Below are positions 60,923-64,000 of a DNA stretch of 64,000 nucleotides, piece by piece. The DNA comes from Mesonia sp. HuA40 (GTDB lineage: Bacteria; Bacteroidota; Bacteroidia; Flavobacteriales; Flavobacteriaceae). The stretch covers positions 1-64,000 of the forward strand of contig NZ_VRLT01000029.1 of assembly GCF_008017835.1 (NCBI RefSeq), read 5' to 3'. The translations under genes and the position numbers were made by a program. The notes beneath the pieces were generated by a model. The model saw only the letters and a program-made list of their open reading frames with translations, was not told where the DNA came from and did not search any database. The first letter of the stretch is position 1, and every line of letters starts with the position of its first letter.

Positions 60923-62845
60923 ATGGCAAAATTTATAGCAGCAAAAATACCGGAAGGACCATTGGAAAAAAAATGGCAAAACTATAAAGATCAAGCCAAG
61001 TTGGTGAGTCCAAACAACCGTAAGAAATTAGAGGTTATTGTAATAGGCACAGGGCTTTCAGGCGCTTCGGCCGCTGCTTCTTTAGCCGAAATGGGCTATC
61101 AAGTTAAAAGCTTTTGTTTTCAAGATTCTCCTCGCAGGGCACACTCTGTTGCCGCTCAAGGCGGAGTAAATGCCATGAAAAATTATAAAAATGATGGCGA
61201 TAGCGTACAACGTATGTTTTTTGACACTCTAAAAGGAGGCGACTTTAGAGCACGAGAGGCCAACACCTATAGATTGGCACAATGCTCTGCAGCGCTTATC
61301 GATCAAGCGGTAGCACAGGGAGTGCCATTTGCACGGGAGTATAGCGGTTATCTAAGTAACCGGTCTTTTGGTGGTGTGCAAGTATCGCGTACCTTCTATG
61401 CTCGAGGACAAACAGGTCAGCAACTGCTTTTAGGCGCCTACCAAGCCTTACTAAGACAACAAGCAAAAGGAAAAGTGAAAATCTTTAATCGGCACGAAAT
61501 GTTAGAGCTGGTTTGTGAAAACAATACAGCAAAAGGTATAATCACCAGAAATTTAGTATCAGGTAAGATCGAAAGACATGCGGCTCACGCTGTGGTTATT
61601 GCCAGTGGCGGTTTTGGGAAAATATATTATTTATCCACTTTGGCAATGGGTTGCAATGCATCGGCTATTTGGCGTGCCCATAAGAAAGGTGCGCTGATGG
61701 CAAATCCTAGTTGGACTCAATTTCACCCCACCAGTTTACCTCAAAGCGGAACCTACCAGTCTAAACTTACTTTGATGTCGGAGTCCTTGCGCAATGATGG
61801 CCGAATTTGGGTTCCTAAAAATAAAAAAGACGCCCGAAATCCTAATGAAATTCCTGAATCGGATAGAGATTATTACCTAGAACGCAAGTATCCTTCCTAC
61901 GGTAACTTAGCTCCGCGTGATATTGCCTCAAGAGCCGCAAAAGAACAAATAGATAATGGGTTTGGGGTTGGTGAATTAAAAAATGCCGTTTACTTAGATT
62001 TCGCCAAAGCGATTAAAGATTTAGGTAAAACCACCATCCAAAAACGCTACGGTAATTTATTTGATATGTATGAGAAAATTACAGGGATAAATGCTTTTAA
62101 AGAACCTATGAAAATATCTCCTTCTGCTCATTTTTCTATGGGCGGTCTTTGGGTAGATTATGATTTACAAACCAGCATTGCTGGGTTATTTGCTATAGGA
62201 GAAGCCAATTTTTCAGACCACGGAGCCAATCGTTTAGGGGCCAATTCATTATTACAGGCTTGTGTAGATGGTTATTATATTTTACCCTATACCCTACAAA
62301 ATTATCTCGCCACACAAATTGATAAGCCTAAACCAGTTACGCATAGCCAAGCATTTGTCGATGCTGAAGAGCGGGTAAAAACGCAGCTTCAAACTTACCT
62401 CAACACCAACGGCACTAAGACACCAGATGAGTACCACAAAGAACTTGGTAAAATGTTGTATGATTATTGCGGGTTGTCTCGATCTCGCAAGGGCTTAACT
62501 TATGTTATAAAAGAAATACAGAAGCTTCGAGAAGAATTTAAAACCAATCTTCTTGTTCTTGGTGATACCTATCAAATTAACAGTGAGTTGGAAAAAGCGG
62601 GCCGTGTAGCAGACTATTTTGAGCTCGCCGAATTAATGTGCTTAGATGCGCTTAATAGAGAAGAGTCTTGCGGGGCTCATTTTAGAGAAGAATACCAGAG
62701 TGACGAAGGTGAGGCGGTAAGAAATGATGATGATTATGCCTATACTGCTGCTTGGGAATGGACAGGAAATGCTAGCCAACCCGAATTGCATAAAGAAAAA
62801 TTAGTGTTCAAAAATGTGTCTTTAAGTACACGGTCTTACAAATAA
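60923..62845 (+). CDS. sdhA: Succinate dehydrogenase/fumarate reductase flavoprotein
   Basis: A 640-residue FAD subunit oxidising succinate to fumarate in the TCA cycle. FAD-binding [19 protein letters not shown] (about 40-58), covalent FAD His in [17 protein letters not shown], active-site MPS-like [11 protein letters not shown] and SHFSMGGLW (about 405), with [24 protein letters not shown] overlaps the sdhB ATG (TAATG). Confidence 0.97.
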   Translation: MAKFIAAKIPEGPLEKKWQNYKDQAKLVSPNNRKKLEVIVIGTGLSGASAAASLAEMGYQVKSFCFQDSPRRAHSVAAQGGVNAMKNYKNDGDSVQRMFFDTLKGGDFRAREANTYRLAQCSAALIDQAVAQGVPFAREYSGYLSNRSFGGVQVSRTFYARGQTGQQLLLGAYQALLRQQAKGKVKIFNRHEMLELVCENNTAKGIITRNLVSGKIERHAAHAVVIASGGFGKIYYLSTLAMGCNASAIWRAHKKGALMANPSWTQFHPTSLPQSGTYQSKLTLMSESLRNDGRIWVPKNKKDARNPNEIPESDRDYYLERKYPSYGNLAPRDIASRAAKEQIDNGFGVGELKNAVYLDFAKAIKDLGKTTIQKRYGNLFDMYEKITGINAFKEPMKISPSAHFSMGGLWVDYDLQTSIAGLFAIGEANFSDHGANRLGANSLLQACVDGYYILPYTLQNYLATQIDKPKPVTHSQAFVDAEERVKTQLQTYLNTNGTKTPDEYHKELGKMLYDYCGLSRSRKGLTYVIKEIQKLREEFKTNLLVLGDTYQINSELEKAGRVADYFELAELMCLDALNREESCGAHFREEYQSDEGEAVRNDDDYAYTAAWEWTGNASQPELHKEKLVFKNVSLSTRSYK

Positions 62846-63594
62846 TGCCTATGAAACTTCAATTGAAAATATGGCGACAAAATAATCCTGATGATCTCGG
62901 CAGGTTCAGAAACTATAAGCTAACCGAATTAAATCCCGCGATGTCTTTTTTAGAAATGTTAGACACGCTAAACTTACAATTAATAAAAAATAAAGAACAA
63001 CCTGTAGAATTTGACCACGATTGCCGCGAAGGTATTTGTGGCCAATGTGGCGTAATGATTAATGGTATAGCGCATGGTAAACCTAAGAATATTACCACTT
63101 GCCAGTTACATTTGCGAGAATTTAAAGACGGTGATACTATTGTTATTGAACCTTTTAGGGCCAAAGCCTTTCCTGTTTTAAAAGACCTTAAAGTTGACCG
63201 TAGTGCTTTTGACACCCTTATTGCGTCTGGCGGATATATTGGCGTTGAAACAGGACAAGCGCCAGAAGCAAATACCACTCCCGTACCTCAAGAAATAGCA
63301 GAGCAGGCTTTTGATGCAGCCGCTTGTATTGGCTGTGGTGCTTGCGTGGCCACTTGTAAAAATGAAAGTGCAGCACTATTTGTTGGCGCCAAAATTAGCC
63401 ACTTGGCTGCTTTACCCCAAGGAAAAGCAGAGCGAGAAAAAAGAGTGCTAAATATGGTGAACCGAATGGATGAACTTGAATTTGGTCATTGCACCAATAC
63501 AGAAGCTTGTCAAGTAGAATGCCCACAAGATATCAGCGTACTGCACATAGCAAAGATGAATTATGAATATTTAAGAGCCAAATTAAAAAAGTAA
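62845..63594 (+). CDS. sdhB: Succinate dehydrogenase iron-sulfur subunit
   Basis: A 249-residue subunit with a 2Fe-2S site in CREGICGQCGVM (about 57-68), and two further clusters ligated by CIGCGACVATCKN (about 154-166) and the late CTNTEACQVECP. It links SdhA to the cytochrome b anchor. The ATG overlapping the sdhA stop is used; ATG at 62851 is an alternative two codons in. Confidence 0.97.
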   Translation: MPMKLQLKIWRQNNPDDLGRFRNYKLTELNPAMSFLEMLDTLNLQLIKNKEQPVEFDHDCREGICGQCGVMINGIAHGKPKNITTCQLHLREFKDGDTIVIEPFRAKAFPVLKDLKVDRSAFDTLIASGGYIGVETGQAPEANTTPVPQEIAEQAFDAAACIGCGACVATCKNESAALFVGAKISHLAALPQGKAEREKRVLNMVNRMDELEFGHCTNTEACQVECPQDISVLHIAKMNYEYLRAKLKK

Positions 63595-63600
63595 ATTAAA

Positions 63601-63626
63601 AAAAGCTGCTCTTCCGAGCAGCTTTT
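63601..63626. terminator. Bidirectional terminator after sdhB
   Basis: A perfect 11-bp stem (63601-63611 with 63616-63626, loop TTCC) with A on the left and T on the right of the GC core serves sdhB on the plus strand and the S9 peptidase gene on the minus strand. Confidence 0.92.
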
Positions 63627-63631
63627 GAATT

Positions 63632-64000
63632 TTATAAGGTCTCCTTTAACCAATTGAAAAATTCGTATTGCCAAACCAATGCGTTTTGCGGATTTAGCAC
63701 CCAATGATTTTCTTCTGGTAGATACAATAATTTACTCTTTACGCCCAACAATTGCGCCGCTTGGTAGGCGCTTAATCCTTGTTCAATGGGCACACGGTAA
63801 TCTTTTCCTCCTTGAATAATAAAAATGGGGGTATTCCAATTTTTAACGTGAGTAATAGGGTTAAAGTCATGGTAAGCGCGCTGCGCATCTTTATTTTCAG
63901 TTTCCCAGTAAGCGCCACCAAAATCGTGATTTACAAAAAATAGCTCTTCTGTAGTACCGTACATACTTCGGGTATCAAAAACACCGTCGTGCGCAATAAA
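63632..64000 (-). CDS. S9-family prolyl oligopeptidase, C-terminal part (leaves window)
   Basis: The frame is open to the window edge and reads FIAHDGVFDTRSMYGTTEEL before the first Met at 63964, so that ATG is internal. The visible part is the end of an alpha/beta-hydrolase: IFIIQGGKDYRVPIEQG with the catalytic Asp and LYLPEENHWVLNPQNALVWQYEFFNWL with the catalytic His. The Ser lies outside. It resembles secreted dipeptidyl/acylaminoacyl peptidases of Bacteroidota. Confidence 0.93.
   Translation of the reverse strand, partial: FIAHDGVFDTRSMYGTTEELFFVNHDFGGAYWETENKDAQRAYHDFNPITHVKNWNTPIFIIQGGKDYRVPIEQGLSAYQAAQLLGVKSKLLYLPEENHWVLNPQNALVWQYEFFNWLKETL

Overview
The window looks like a chromosomal segment of a marine-type Flavobacteriaceae (Bacteroidota). 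The evidence is AT-rich DNA, TonB-dependent receptors with carboxypeptidase-like N-domains, GLPGLI and DUF5689 proteins, a two-domain ornithine-lipid-type synthase, a Bacteroidota-type SdhCAB, and many upstream regions with the flavobacterial promoter pattern TTG-N17..23-TAnnTTTG. Genus is not determinable from this sequence alone. I found no tRNA, rRNA, CRISPR array, insertion sequence or prophage. No gene-free stretch exceeds 300 bases; the largest are 34697-34981 (nothing recognisable), 23724-23999 (probable small RNA) and 581-831 (structured repeat-like element).

Layout. 1-1250 is accessory: an octanucleotide tandem repeat directly behind a minus-strand ATG, a small VanZ-like membrane protein, an attC-like structured element and an apparently 5'-truncated gene. 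1222-9164 is a minus-strand housekeeping block (SDR protein, membrane M28 peptidase, cold shock protein, CLC channel, AspS). 9376-11134 holds a MORN-type secreted protein and HflX. 11185-21490 is an outer-membrane acquisition region: two TonB receptor/lipoprotein pairs around a secreted EEP-family nuclease/phosphatase. 21601-30546 carries an M23 peptidase and DUF3108 pair, a probable small RNA, tyrosine catabolism (hmgA-hppD), a patatin/beta-barrel protein and uvrC. 30743-33602 is a plus-strand RimK operon (RimB-like protease, RimK, AstE/AspA-like hydrolase, 5-formyl-THF cyclo-ligase). 33646-41215 has two envelope proteins, lspA, a DksA-like protein, ileS, a TerB-like protein and fbp. 41291-45993 is a plus operon with a GNAT, aspartate kinase, an OlsF-like acyltransferase, a PH-domain protein and an SDR. 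46047-54400 is a minus block (DUF1801, hydroxyacid dehydrogenase, thioesterase, mgtE, rsmA, DUF4286, TPR protein, metG). 54557-59170 is a more AT-rich accessory segment with a lipoprotein and a three-gene unit: a small secreted two-cysteine protein, a GLPGLI protein and a TonB-type receptor. 59252-63594 has an LD-carboxypeptidase and sdhCAB, and the window ends in the C-terminus of an S9 peptidase.

The most unusual items are the three-gene small-protein/GLPGLI/receptor unit with a 13-bp hairpin after its first gene, the structured element at 594-711 whose G-U wobbles show that its bottom strand is the folded one, the small RNA unit at 23771-23890 with its own promoter and terminator, and the octamer repeat fused to a start codon at the left edge.
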